DNA of 64,000 nt from Dirofilaria immitis (Eukaryota; Nematoda; Chromadorea; Rhabditida; Onchocercidae). Below, piece after piece: positions 51,593 to 63,867 of this stretch. The stretch lies in NCBI GenBank assembly GCA_024305405.1, contig JAKNDB010000079.1, positions 3,152,501-3,216,500 of the forward strand, read 5' to 3'. Each line of letters starts with the position of its first letter. Within the stretch, counting starts at the first letter, position 1. The notes under the pieces are model-generated. The model was not told the DNA's origin. It did not search any database and saw nothing but the letters and a program-made list of their open reading frames with translations. Position numbers and translations under genes: made by a program.

Positions 51593-51850
51593 TGTGACTG
51601 ATAATAAAGCTGGGCTATCATATGATAGTTCATTAGAAATATTATCTATTAAAATCTCATATTCTTTCTCATTTAGAAGTGTTTTCACGTATCATGGTAT
51701 GCTACGATTTGATTCATAGTCAAAGAAGTCTTCGACCCGTTTTCGCTTTACTTTCTGATTATTGAGGTATAGTTCTCCTTCTATCATTTGCACTTTATCA
51801 TCTGGTATCCCTATTACTCGCTTAACAAACCTGAAGCTGTCGTTTCTTGT
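51593..51850 (-). pseudogene. lepB: Wolbachia-type signal peptidase I (lepB) fragment in nuclear DNA
   Basis: Reading the minus strand from about 51850, one frame encodes a segment with RFVKRVIGIPDDKVQMIEGE, matching the conserved catalytic-lysine block of bacterial type I signal peptidases (family S26). The Lys of KRVIG corresponds to the general base; the family LPGD is altered to IPDD. The segment continues for about 80 residues of typical alphaproteobacterial character (for example YLNNQKVKRKRVEDFFDYES). An in-frame TGA at 51694-51692 interrupts it, then YVKTLLNEKEYEI continues in the same frame to a TAA at 51592-51590. Weak similarity may extend to about 51500. The N-terminal serine block, membrane anchor and C-terminal boxes are absent. 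There is no intron and flanks are host-like AT repeats, so this is an old inserted fragment rather than a working gene. Wolbachia origin is inferred from host type and sequence character. Confidence 0.85.
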
Positions 51851-54221
51851 GGTGATGATGATAATAATGATAATAATGATTATATAACTTTATGATAACA
51901 ATATATAGTGAAGATTGAAGAATTAAGAGGGCAATGATAGATGATATTACAGCATGAATAAACTTCGGCATCTGATCATTTATCTATCGTCGATAACAAT
52001 GATAACAATGAAATAAAAATTGTGATTATTTTAAATTAAATCCAGCTAAAATACTATAATTAATGGATTATGTAATCTCGAAAATTTTAATCAATATTTT
52101 TAATTGAAATAATTTATATTCTAATTAATCTAATATAGTAAATTTTGAACGATCTATTTATTATTTATACATATAATATTTTGTCGAATAAAATAAACTA
52201 AAATATAGAAAAATGTCATTCGAAACAGAATGTTATTTAAATTCTCAAGAGAAATCAAAAAAAAAAACTGTATGTTTACAAAGTAGTAAATGAAATGACA
52301 AAGTTAGTGAAAGATATTCTCGTCTTGGATAAAAAATTTTTAAAGCTAAAATCAATACAAATACTTTAACATTGTTTATTATGCTATTCAAATAATTCAA
52401 ATGTTATTCTCACTTTTGTTTACAAATTGTTGTTTTTCTTAAATTAAAATTTTTTATACATTTAAATCGTTCAGATTAATATTGCACTTAAATATGATAG
52501 ATAAATAATATTGGATAATGATGTAATATGTTGAAAAGTTTTTTTTAAATGGAACAGAGAAAGTAATTTGGTTAATGGATGATAATTTTTAACAAGTTAT
52601 GATAATGTTTTAAGCATATGATAAATAAAATTGATAAACAGGATAATAATTTATCCATTGTTATAACAAATTTTATCTACCAAATATTGTCATTTATTAT
52701 CATATTGATATGTATTTTAATAATGCTTAATTTACTTCATTCATTGTTGTTTATCATTAGTTTATACAGTTATTATCAATCAAATGAAAGAAGAAAGTAG
52801 AGAAGTAAAAATTATAACTTGAATTGAATTTGAATTTAAATTAAAATTCCAGTGAAATATGTACAGTATGAAAAAAGCATAAAATTAAAAAAAAACTGTT
52901 TAATCTATCATCAATAATTAACTGATAAAAGCATAGTTAGTGATAATTCATCGCTTCATTTTATAAATAAATAAATTTTTGCTTATCAATTAAAATGTGA
53001 CTATTATATATATTCTTCTATTGAAAAAAAAGAATTATTATTGAAAATATATAATTTTATTTTGAAAAAAATGATAAAATTTTGAAAAGTAAATTTTTAA
53101 GTATTGACTTAAAAATACAGCTTATCAATAAATATAGCATACAAATATATATATATTATAAAATGACGATAAATTATGATAAAATAAATGATATTTGCCA
53201 TGAGCAATAAAGAGTAAATTATAACAGAGCAATTGATAGATAGTTAAATAGCTAAGAGCTATCGCTGCAATATTTTCTTTCGCAAAAAAGAAAAGTTTCT
53301 TTAAAAAAGAAAAAGAAAAATTATCCATATACGAGGAACATCATTTCATATCTTTTGTTTGTTACGTAATATTTATCATTGATATTTCAAATTTATTTTC
53401 CATTCTTTTGACATCCATTTCAAAAAGTTAAAATGGATGACAATTTACGACTAATTAAAATAATTTTTGTATAAGAAAATGCAAAACGAATAATATAAAA
53501 AAGTCGAATTTTTTTCCTTTTTCTTTTTCGTTTTTTCAATTATCTTTCGTAAATGCATTGGTTTTTTTTTTTTTTAGGATATTTTTGCAGCAAATAAAAT
53601 GAAACGTTTAGTTTCATTTTTATTTTTGTGATATCTTTTTTGGAAAATTAAATTTCGAAGCTATTATCGTAGAAATGTTTATCGATTTATCAATATTGGA
53701 TATTTCAAAAAAAAAAAAAAGGCAGAAAAACAAAAAAGAAAGAATTATGGAAAAATAAATAATTATACTAAATTATAATAAGAAATAATTATTTTAATAA
53801 TTGTTAATTTTAATAATCATATTTTTACCCTTAATATAATTTATTGATTAATTAAATGACAATAATTGATTGATTGATTGATTTGATCAAATTAATATCG
53901 TTTATAATTTTTTTAAATATTTACCATATATTATCGAATTTTTATAGCTTTATCTGATCGATGATGAATAGCTTATCAGTTTAAAATAGCTTTGTATTCA
54001 TAGATATAAGCATATTATAACTTATTAATTATATTTTTAGTACTTCTTTTTTTTTTTATGTTAAATGATAAGTGTTAAATGTATTCGATGAAAAATTAAA
54101 AATAAGCAATAAAATTTAGAGAAGAAATAAATTAATTAATTATTCGAAGATTTTTTTTCCTTCTTTCCTCAATCTTTTTATTTCAAATTTAAAACGAAAA
54201 AAATTGAGGTAAAATGTGATA

Positions 54222-54275
54222 AGAGAAAGAGAGAGAGAGAGATAGTGAGAAAAACAGGGAGAGAGAGAGAAAAAA
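54222..54275. repeat. (GA)n tract
   Basis: agagag runs interrupted by tagtgagaaaaacag; simple sequence. Confidence 0.85.
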
Positions 54276-55557
54276 AGGCAAAAAAACAAAAAAATTGATG
54301 GAATGTTTGGATAATTTGAAATGATGTTTACTTAAAAGGCACTTACAAACTGATAGTAGCAGTAATAATAGTGGAGGAAGAAGATTTGTTAAAAAAAAAA
54401 AAAGGGGGTGGGGTGACAGAAACATCTTGTTTCAGATGGATTCTAGAAAGAAGGGAGAGACTTCTAGCTTCAGATGGATTTTAGTTAAATTTAGTGTTAA
54501 ACTGATTTCTTTTCTTTCAATTCACCACTTTTTTTCTTCGTCTTCTTCTTCCTCTCTTTTTTATGGCAGATGATTCCATTGGGAGCTATTGAGATCCAAA
54601 CTAGGCAAATTTAGTTTCAAAAAAGCCAAGAAATTGAATATAAGATGAATAAATTGTCAAGCTATATATTGGTTTGTTACGCTAAAAATTAGCAAATCTG
54701 ATCTTGTAAATTGTGAAGCTATCAGCATGTTTGATTGAAGATTAGAAGATGTAAAAATATGATATCAAATTATAACATCATAATTATCACCATCATCATC
54801 ATCACTATATATTTTACTATTAACAACATTATTAGTATCATCATCAGCATTAGCAACTATTATCATAAATCATTGTCATTATCACTATCATTAACATTTT
54901 ATTATTACTACCTCATCGTTATCATCATCAACAACAAGATGTTACCATCACCATCATTATTATCATTTCTGGCAATATTATCATACACATTATCATTAAC
55001 AGCAATAATAGCAACAATCATGTAACAAAATTATCATATCACCAAATTGTTGTTCAACAAGAAAAGGAAGAAAAAAGATTTAATAAAATGAAAAAAAAAT
55101 GATAAGTTTATTTAATCGCACAATTATTACAATTCAAAAAAAAAAAAGATAAATGTTAAGTAAAATACTTTTTATAACAAAATTTCAATTTCGTTTTAAA
55201 TTTCTTCTTATTCATAATAAATGAAATTTTAATTAACAAATTCAGTCAAATTATATTTATATATTTAAAAAAAAATCTTTTCAAAATTATTTTAAAAAAA
55301 ATTTCTTATAAAATAATTTATTGGAAAATTTACGATAGAAATGTGATTTGATATAATCAATGCTGAAAATAAGACATTCGAGAAATTTACTAATGAAATT
55401 TTCTTATTTCAAAAAAACAAAGTAATAAATTTAAAAAAAAATGTAAATAAATTGGAAGAAAAGAAAATGGCAATAATCTTAGAATTAATAGATTTCATTT
55501 ATACTTTAAATTACTGATAAGAAATTTAAATCATCAAAAAGTTTCAATAAATTAATA

Positions 55558-55660
55558 GACGGATGGATAGATGGATGGATGGATAGATGGATGGATGAAT
55601 GGATAGATGGATGGATGAATGGATGGATGGATGGATGGATAGATAGATAGATAGATGGAC
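55558..55660. repeat. GGAT/GATA tetranucleotide array
   Basis: ggatggat units interspersed with agatagat and gaat variants. Confidence 0.95.
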
Positions 55661-56223
55661 GGTTAAGATGGTTGAATTAAATGAAATCATTTGACAGCTA
55701 ATATTTTAAATTATTTTCTTTATCTTTCTTTCCCTTTCTCTCTCTCTCTCTCTATCTCTCTCTTTTGCTCTTTTGTCACATTTAGGAGGTTGACAACAAT
55801 AATAGATAGCTATTTGGTATACTGATTGATTGATATATCTATCTATCTTTGCTCATATCTCTTAAATCGACTTAATTTTAAAAGTAAAAAAGAAAAATAA
55901 GAAAATAAAAGTAAAATAAAAAGTAAATAAACGTAATGTCAAATAAGCAAAAAAAAATATTTATTATAATAATATTTGAAAATTGTTAAAAGGTTTCTTT
56001 TTTTTTTAAATTAATATTTTCATTTGTTCGCAGAATTTATTATATATTGATATATCAATATATAATTGTAATGATAATGATGATGATAATGATGAAAAAA
56101 GAAATGAAAAAAAAGTGAAACTATTACTTAACTGATAATTTTGATGAGAAAAAGAAAAAACAAAAATTTTCAGTTTGGCTAAATATATGATATTTAGCCA
56201 AAATGTTAACATTACTAATCAAT

Positions 56224-56487
56224 ATCAATGATAAAGTAATCGATAAAATATGATAGATTAAATATATATCAATGATAAAGTAATCGATAAAATATGATAG
56301 ATTAAATATATATCAATGATAAAGTAATCGATAAAATATGATAGATTAAATATATATCAATGATAAAGTAATCGATAAAATATGATAGATTAAATATATA
56401 TCAATGATAAAGTAATCGATAAAATATGATAGATTAAATATATATCAATGATAAAGTAATCGATAAAATATGATAGATTAAATAATT
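56224..56487. repeat. 44-bp tandem repeat, 6 identical copies
   Basis: atcaatgataaagtaatcga starts at 56224, 56268, 56312, 56356, 56400 and 56444. Each unit also contains taaaatatgatagattaaat. I see no differences between copies over the shared length, unlike the other arrays in the window. Confidence 0.96.
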
Positions 56488-57509
56488 ATATATTTGTGAA
56501 TTTAATTTTAACTAAAAATTTCATAAAATTAAGAAAATCGTTGACAATAATCGTTATGCTAATATATACTAAATGAAAGTATTAATAGCTAAAATCAAGA
56601 ATTTTATAAAAGAAGCTTTTAGGATAAGTGAATTTTTATAAACAATTTCGAAATTTAATCCACGAAATAGGCGATAATAAGACAAACTTTGTCACAATGA
56701 ATAAAATGTCAATAATCATTTTAATAAACAAATCATCAAAGTGATAATACTTTCAGCATATCACTAATATACTATTATTAAACAGATTACTCTATTATTA
56801 TTATTACTATTATTATTATTATTATTTATAATTATTATTACCCATTATTACTATTATTACCGTTATAATCATTATCATTATTATTATTTGCTTTGCTTTG
56901 ATAATTTGTTGAAAGAAATCTATCATTTTTTTTTTTTTTAATTTAATGCTTTCATAATGAATTTGAAGATTGAATGCAAATATCATTTTAACCGATTAAT
57001 TTCACAAGAAAAGTAAATTGAAAATGCATTTACTTAATAATGTCAAATTTTTATAAGAAAATTCCTTTACTACTAATACGAAAATATTCAATCGATATTT
57101 GATACAATTAACAGATTTTTAACTAATCTTTGAAAAAAATTTTCTAAAAAATTCTCAGAAAAAAAAAAAAAAACAACAACAAAAAAAAAGATTTATATAT
57201 TAATTAGTTTAATATGTATTATTTAATAAATTATGATTAGAGTAATTAATTATTACTAAAAAAAGTTTATGTATAAATAAAATATCAATCACTGAATTAT
57301 AATTAAAATATTAGTTGTTACTTAAAAAGAAAAATTTTAATATTAATAAAATAGTATTTGATAAATTATAATTAGAACACGTAATTTATAAACTAGAATA
57401 GAATAGAATAGAACATTTAATTTATAAACTATAATAAAATATTGATTATTCATTGTTAAGAAATTTTAAAATTTATTTCAATTAATATAACACTGACTAT
57501 GTTATCAAG

Positions 57510-57581
57510 TCCTCGGTAGTATAGTGGTGAGTATCCGCGCCTGTCACGTGCGAGACCCGGGTTCGATTCCCGGCCGGGGAG
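57510..57581 (+). tRNA. trnD-GUC: tRNA-Asp (anticodon GUC)
   Basis: Seventy-two-nucleotide cloverleaf. Acceptor stem TCCTCGG pairs with CCGGGGA (one T-G pair) and is followed by discriminator G. The anticodon loop is CTGTCAC with GTC in the centre, closed by CGCGC/GTGCG. T arm is CCGGGTTCGATTCCCGG, containing the B box. CCA is not encoded, as expected for a nuclear gene. The nearest downstream run of four T is about 84 bases away, unusually far for a Pol III terminator. Confidence 0.95.
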
Positions 57582-58637
57582 GTAAACTTTACAATTCTCT
57601 GCATACAATGTTATCCGATTAATTCTGCATGATATATATAATTCAGTGATAAAAGATCGATTACTTTTAAACAAATATAATATGCTCAAAAAATAAATTA
57701 AGCTATAATATTTAAGTGATTATAAAAATATCATATTTATGTTCATGTTTTTATTTTCTCATAATTTTGATTTATTACTATTTCTTTTTCACATTTGCAT
57801 AACTTCGAGTTATTTTTTTTTTTGTATATGCAAATAAATAAATCCCAACTGGGAGAAAAAGAAAACTATGCAAGTAACTGATGTCTTAAATTTCTAATCA
57901 TTTTGTTAAATTTAATTATATCAAGTTGTTAGATTATTAGGTTATTAAATAATAGGATATGCCAAGTTAATATCCATTAAACGGAAATGTCTATCAAAAT
58001 GCTTTGCTATACTATGATATTACTTGGGATTATTGGAATGATAAAGATGATTGATAATATTGAAATATTATCATAAATATATTTATTAAAAAATGAAAAA
58101 AAAAAGATTTTGAAATTGACCGGTTAAAAGCCTATATGATTCAAGAGGTATTAGCAAATTAAGTTTAATTAATAATCATATTGTATGGTACATTTTATCG
58201 ATTTGCTTCAATTTGCAAGATTCTGATTCGGTGCTGAATCCTGTCAATAGTTCCGTGATCACTTTATTAGAATAGATTTGTTTGTTTATTTTTAGGATTA
58301 TTATTCGTGGTAAATCTTATCATATTGTTATGATGATTATTATATCTTATTAAATATCAAAATGTTACAATTAATGATCTAATAATTGTAATAATTCATA
58401 ATTTTTAGTAAAATCTCATCAGTTTTAAATAATGTTCGTACAAAAATTCAAACGAATAAGAAATTAAATAAAAATTTACAGAAATTAATTATGAAAAATT
58501 TTATCAGAAAATGAAGTATCAGTACAGAATGGGCTGATTTTTGCGCAAATTTTATCATTTCATTTTTACATCTCATTTCCATAGCAACGAGCTAAATAAA
58601 TTGCCAGAATTTGCAACAAAGTACGGAAAAACATTGC
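57582..58637. other. Spacer between the two inverted tRNA-Asp genes
   Basis: AT-rich, with no gene recognised. A short stretch of more balanced composition lies near 58205-58265. Confidence 0.55.
58627..58631 (-). terminator. Pol III terminator (T5) of the second tRNA-Asp
   Basis: Five consecutive T on the minus strand, starting seven positions after the last tRNA base. This is the usual distance for RNA polymerase III termination. Confidence 0.7.
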
Positions 58638-58708
58638 CTCCCGGCCGGGAATCGAACCCGGGTCTCGCACGTGACAGGCGCGGATACTCACCACTATACT
58701 ACCGAGGA
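58638..58708 (-). tRNA. trnD-GUC: tRNA-Asp (GUC), second copy, one base short
   Basis: Same sequence as the copy at 57510-57581 but in opposite orientation. It has one G fewer in the 3' acceptor strand (CCGGGAG instead of CCGGGGAG), for a length of 71. As written the acceptor stem loses one pair. All arms, loops and the anticodon are otherwise identical. Unlike the first copy it has a T5 Pol III terminator six bases downstream. A miscalled G run or a recent pseudogene are the alternatives. Confidence 0.85.
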
Positions 58709-59751
58709 CTACGTACTGGAATTGCTTTCAGTCAATGATAAAGGAGATTAATTTTTTATCTTTACGTCTATCAGTTCGTTATCGTCTTATCATTAATCAA
58801 TTATCAATTCAGAAATCATTGTTTAAATACAAAATTAGAAATTGGCAAAAGAAAATTTCATTTAATATTTTATAATTTGCATCTTTTCACTTTCACATTT
58901 ATCTCGTATTTTGTTAATGAATGTGAGGCACAGAATTCGTTGTAATAAACGACAATTATGAGGTTTTTGATGACGGGAAAAGTTTATGTATGTGTGTGTA
59001 CGTGTGTGTGTGTGTGTGTATGTGTGTGTGTGTGTGTATGCTATGTGTCCAGAGAGACATATACAAACAGACATAATAACATTTGGATTAAATTTTAATG
59101 GCCAAGAAGTTTGTGTATGTTAATCTTCAACAATAAATCGATATTGTCAATTGTTTCTAAATTTTCTTCTCTTTGTTAGCTTCATCAAATGTTGAATGTT
59201 TGAATTATTTTTTAAATTCTCGACCTTTTATTGGAAAGAAAAGATCAAAATCCAAAGTATAGAATAATATGAAAGTAGAAATCGAGATGAAAGAGTAGAA
59301 ATCAAGAATATGAAAACAGATAGGTATCAAGAATGTAGAGTGATAATCAAGAATATGAAAGCAAAAATTGAGAACGTTGAAACAAAAGTCGAGAATGTGA
59401 AGAGACAGAAGTCGAGAATATCGAATAAAAAAATTGAAATAGAGAAATAAAAGTCAAGAAAAGAGAAATAAAAGATAAAAATACTGATAAGTGATTGGGG
59501 ATAAAAAAAAGAAATGTAATACTATGCTGTCTAATTTTGTCTCATTTAATTTCTCTTCCATTTATCAATGCAAATTTATCATATCTCCATTCTCGAAAAT
59601 ATTATTACTCGAGAAATAGGACAGGACAAGGAGATATAGTCAATATTAATAATTCTTATTTTGAAACTTATAAATTCAAATTAAAAAAAAGTATAGTTAA
59701 CAACTAATTTATATTTTATGTTTAAATTACATGATCATTTCCTTACTTTAC

Positions 59752-59992
59752 CAATATACATTTTACCCTCTCGTTCTAGAGAGCATATTAACCTCTCGTT
59801 TTACATTTTACCCTCTCGTTTTACACTTTACCCTCTCGTTCTAGAGAGCATATTAACCTCTCGTTTTACATTTTACCCTCTGGTTCTACATTTTACCCTC
59901 TCGTTCTACATTTTACCCTCTCGTTCTACATTTTACCCTCTCGTTTTACATTTTACCCTCCTGTCCTACATTTTACCCTCTCGTTTAAAATA
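59752..59992. repeat. 20-bp minisatellite with a longer composite unit
   Basis: The basic unit acattttaccctctcgttct repeats about ten times. The left half has a composite in which tagagagcatattaacctctc is inserted twice (from about 59777 and 59842). It is C-rich on this strand, standing out from its surroundings. Confidence 0.92.
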
Positions 59993-60189
59993 CCTCCCCC
60001 ATCAATGCACGAGATGTTGACATCAATATTATTGATTTTTAATCCAATAACAACTCTGCCATCTGTTCTTTGACCGATTGTTGCTTTTCCTCCATCTATC
60101 TTCCTCCATATGATCACTAACCGAAATCACTTCATGCATATCCATCCCTCTTTTAAGCAATCTCTCTTTTACCTAAATATGTAATATAT

Positions 60190-60570
60190 ATATGTGTATG
60201 TGTGTATGCGTATGTATGTGTGTGTATATGCATATATGAGTGTGTGTATACATGTACATGCATGTAGTGCGTGTGTGTATGTGCATGTACATGCGTGTAG
60301 TGTGTGTGGTTCACATATATATATACGTATATGTCACGTGTATGTATGTGTATGTGTATGTTTATGTGTACATATGTATGTAATTTACACGCATACGTAT
60401 ATGTACGTGTATATGCATGGCGTGTATGTGTGTGTATGTCTCTGTACATGTGTATATATATGTGTGTATGTGTGTGTATATGTATGTTGTTTACACATAT
60501 ACGTATGTGTGTATGTGTGTGTGTGTGTATGTGCGCATGTGTATGTGCGTTTGTGTATGTGCGTCATATC
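60190..60570. repeat. TG/TATG/TACATG microsatellite
   Basis: Alternating purine-pyrimidine DNA made of tgtg, tatg and catg units over nearly 400 bp; potential Z-DNA. It is the source of several long spurious ORFs on both strands. Confidence 0.95.
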
Positions 60571-60654
60571 CCCATTATTTCTTCAGATTATATTAGAAAT
60601 TGCATATGCTTGTCTGCTTGTTCTAATTATTGTTTGTTATTTTTGATACATTGT

Positions 60655-60770
60655 CATTATTATTGTTATTATTATTTATTATTTATTATTATTATTATTG
60701 TTATTATTGCTGTTATTATTATTACTGTTTATTATTATTATTACTATTATTATTATTACTACTGTTAATC
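60655..60770. repeat. (TTA)n trinucleotide run
   Basis: ATT/TTA units with occasional GTT and CTG variants. Confidence 0.93.
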
Positions 60771-61353
60771 ACTTTTTATTATAATGTTGCTAGTATCATT
60801 TGTATTATTGATTTCAGTTGTTGCTAAGTTTGTATGATTATTCTTAAAAATTTATTTCAATTATTTTAATTATTATTATTTAAGTCTTTCATCGTATTTA
60901 TGCTGAGATTTTAATTGAAATTTGAAATCATTTAAATAATAATTCTATCACAATGAGAACAATTTCATAAAATAATATTAATTAATTGATTATAATAAAT
61001 ATTATAAAATCGATTAATTATTATAATATAATTAATATTTTTACAAAATATTAATTATATTATAACAAATTTGAATTTTAAAATTTAACGAATTTAATCG
61101 AATATAATTCATGTAAGATGTTTTTGAAGCAAAATTATTAGTCTTAAAGTTTTATTTTGTCATTTGATTATTAGCTCAATACATTGCAAAGAATGAAATG
61201 AATTTTAAACGTCATTTCAAGCATTTCTATTCTAGCTCACGTTACTGTACACGTCACGAAAACGATTGAACGCATTTCATCATTTTAATTTCTTAATAAA
61301 ATTAAAAAAATTTTCTCATCCAGATCCATACTTACATCAATCGATTGTAATCA

Positions 61354-63752
61354 ATGGCGGAAAATCTTTACAAGTATCGCTATGACGATAATATACGTGG
61401 TAAATTGAGTAAAATAATTTTATAAAATTTTCCATAAATTTTCATTTTTATTTTATGATATATTTTTAAGTGATTTTTGAGTTTCAACTATAAAAATGTA
61501 AATTTAAATTTAAATTTTTAACGAAAAATAATTTTTTCAAATCGTTTTTTCAAAAATAAATGTCATTTTCAAATTGTATTTACCTTTTTCCTTATTTCAA
61601 TGAAAATATTAATTCTAAAATTTTATGATTCATTTGATTAATTATCATTTGCATAAAATATAAATCAGTTAAGCGTTTCGATTTAAATTAAAATTTCATT
61701 TACTTAGTTCGCTTTTGCAAATTAAATTTAATTTAACTGAGAGAGTATTTGAAGAAAATTTCATTTCAAATTTTTCATCACAACTTTTAATCTCTTTTAG
61801 TAATTTGATGATCTATGACTATTTGATGATCTTTTAGTTCGGGTTTTTAAGTTAATTTTTTTCCTCTCATCCAATAAATGTTACAGTTTTAGGATATGAT
61901 ATGAAATATACTGGCATGGATTCAACTTGGTCATCAGTTGATACGAAACGTGCCGTCCTGTTTTCATTGGTACCAGGCGCATTATCGTTATGCGCTGCTA
62001 CGTCGTTTAGGAAGGAGAAAAATTTGGTCGATTGGTGGTTGGTAAGTTTTTTCTTGTCAATTTTTATCAAGCATTTTTTCAAATAAAAGACAAAGAAAAA
62101 ACGTGATTATGCTTAATCACGTACGTGATATACGTGTTTTATGTCTAGTATAATGGAAGTTATAAGAAAAAGTGTGATAAGAATGGCTTAAATTTCTGAT
62201 CAGTTTTACTTATTATTAATTTTAAGAGTATTTTATTTTATTTTTGTTATACATAAAATGTTTTTAAAATAAAAAAATGTTAATTTATATTTTCATAGGC
62301 ATCGAATAAACCAAATTGGGCGCCAAAAATCCGGCAATTTATGGAGTAATCGATATTGCGACAGTTGCGCCTCTGGGATGTGCATCATATATGGCATATA
62401 AGTATGGCGGTGGTTGGTTTTTTTCTTCTTTCTCGCCTTTCTGGATTATAGTATTATCAAAAATTTCTTTCGTATAGCAAGCTTTACTAATATAAATTAT
62501 ATTCAATACTGATAGGAAGTGATTAGAAATTAATTGCTGATAACACTAAATTGGCATTTTTGGTTCTGTACAAATGACTTCAAACAAAATTTCAGATTTC
62601 ATCCTATCATAATATTCCGAGAATTATACTTTTCCCACAATTCATGCTGTCAATTGAATAAATTGGAAATTGATAAATAAATATATATATATGCTATATA
62701 TTCGCATGGGCATAGAAAAAAATTGATAATAAGAAATAGAAATTTTGCTAATGAAAATTTTAAATTTTTGATTTGTTTCAAATTTAATTTCTTTCATTTT
62801 GAATTTTCAAGGTCTTGAAAATAATGCTACAAAATTAGCATTGGCATTATATGGCGGTAGTATATTTTGTGCATTTCTCACAATGCCATTGGTGAAAAGA
62901 AGGAATTATCTTTGTGTAAGACTTTTGATTTTTAAATTATACTTAATAGTATTTCTAGATTAATTAATTGCTTATTGTTATACGAAATATTTCAGTATAT
63001 TTACATTTCTTATTCGTATTTTATTATATTTGCATTTTTTATTTAATTGTATACCGAATTATTTACTTTGCAAAAAATTTTATTTCATAATCTTTTTTCA
63101 TAACTGTAACTTTTCTTTTCAATTTAATCTTTTTTGAAATTCAAGTATTGGATACTTTCAGCTATTCCGTAACACGCTTATAATGCATTTGACTGGAGCT
63201 GGTGCAGCACTTGCATTTTTTAAGGTTTATTTTCGTTCATTTTACTATATCACTAAAATAAATAAAAAGTGAACAAACAAAAAAATTATTATTACGAAAT
63301 TTTAATCAATCAGTATTAACAATTACCATATAAAATAAATATACGTATAATTTATTAGATACTAAAATTTTTGAACTCTTTTGAGAGCTATGTTAATAAG
63401 AATAATAATAAAAATATTGCACTATTGTAATATTATTAAATAGACCATTCTATGAGATATACTTTCAATGTAAAAGAAATGCTCTTGCAAATCATGTGAA
63501 TTAATTTTAGTTGTTTATCAAATTTAATTTTAATAATTCATCAAAAAGTACTGCATAAGAAAATTTCTCATTTCCTTTCTTTTTTCTCTTGAATTGAATT
63601 GCATTAAAATTATCTAAAATATTTTACAGATCTATCATAAAGCTGGCTTATTATTACTACCATACGTTTTGTGGACAGGATTCTACACGTTTCTTTCGTA
63701 TTCGATGAGTAAAACGAACACATCTGAAGCATCTGAACGTTCAACTCTTTGA
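61354..63752 (+). CDS. tspo: TSPO / peripheral benzodiazepine receptor family protein (six exons)
   Basis: Exons: 61354-61399, 61887-62041, 62299-62412, 62812-62915, 63162-63224 and 63630-63752, all GT/AG with matching phases. The product is about 200 residues. It has the TspO/MBR family layout of five membrane segments. The loop after the first helix is WWLASNKPNWAPKNPAIYG, the counterpart of the family W-Y-x3-x-K-P-x-W-x-P-P block. ALALYGGSIF matches the start of the third helix region, and AGLLLLPYVLWTGFYTFLSY matches the fifth-helix A-x-L-L-x-P-Y-x-x-W block (cholesterol-recognition region). TSPO sits in the outer mitochondrial membrane and binds cholesterol and porphyrins. Nematodes do not make sterols, so a role in porphyrin/haem or stress handling is an inference. 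Exon 3 needs one extra A in the run 62325-62329 to stay in frame. The ATG in exon 1 is the first one; a later Met in exon 2 is possible. The family assignment is firm; strict orthology is less so. Confidence 0.88.
62101..62122. repeat. 9-bp-arm hairpin in TSPO intron 2
   Basis: acgtgatta (62101-62109), tgct spacer, taatcacgt (62114-62122), followed by further acgtgata/tacgtg motifs to about 62136. Confidence 0.8.
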
Positions 63753-63808
63753 ACTTTTCAATTTCTCTAATTTTTTTTTCGCCTAACCTCTCTACTTTTA
63801 ATCGTTTT

Positions 63809-63867
<59 letters not shown>

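Larger units (their letters stand above)
50250..57509. other. Intergenic region upstream of the Ly6-like gene
   Basis: Holds the promoter side of the Ly6-like gene, a lepB fragment, an ATT/AAT microsatellite (about 51200-51412) and minisatellites listed separately. Phrases near 54430-54490 repeat ttcagatggatt twice. No host exon is recognised. Confidence 0.6.
58709..61353. other. Intergenic region upstream of the TSPO gene
   Basis: Mostly simple and tandem repeats: TG at about 58983-59040, a 20-bp minisatellite, a TG/TATG array and a TTA array. From about 61200 to the start codon it is unique sequence and probably includes the TSPO promoter and 5' UTR. No other gene is recognised. Confidence 0.6.

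Noticed and set aside
57456..57689. ORF on the minus strand across the first tRNA-Asp, with a peptide containing PGRESNPGLARDRRGYSP
   Set aside because: This is the well-known antisense translation of a tRNA gene; the same peptide appears at 58541-58738 over the second copy.
60153..60768. Long ORFs on both strands rich in Tyr, Val, Cys, His and Thr
   Set aside because: They are translations of TG/TATG and TTA microsatellites.
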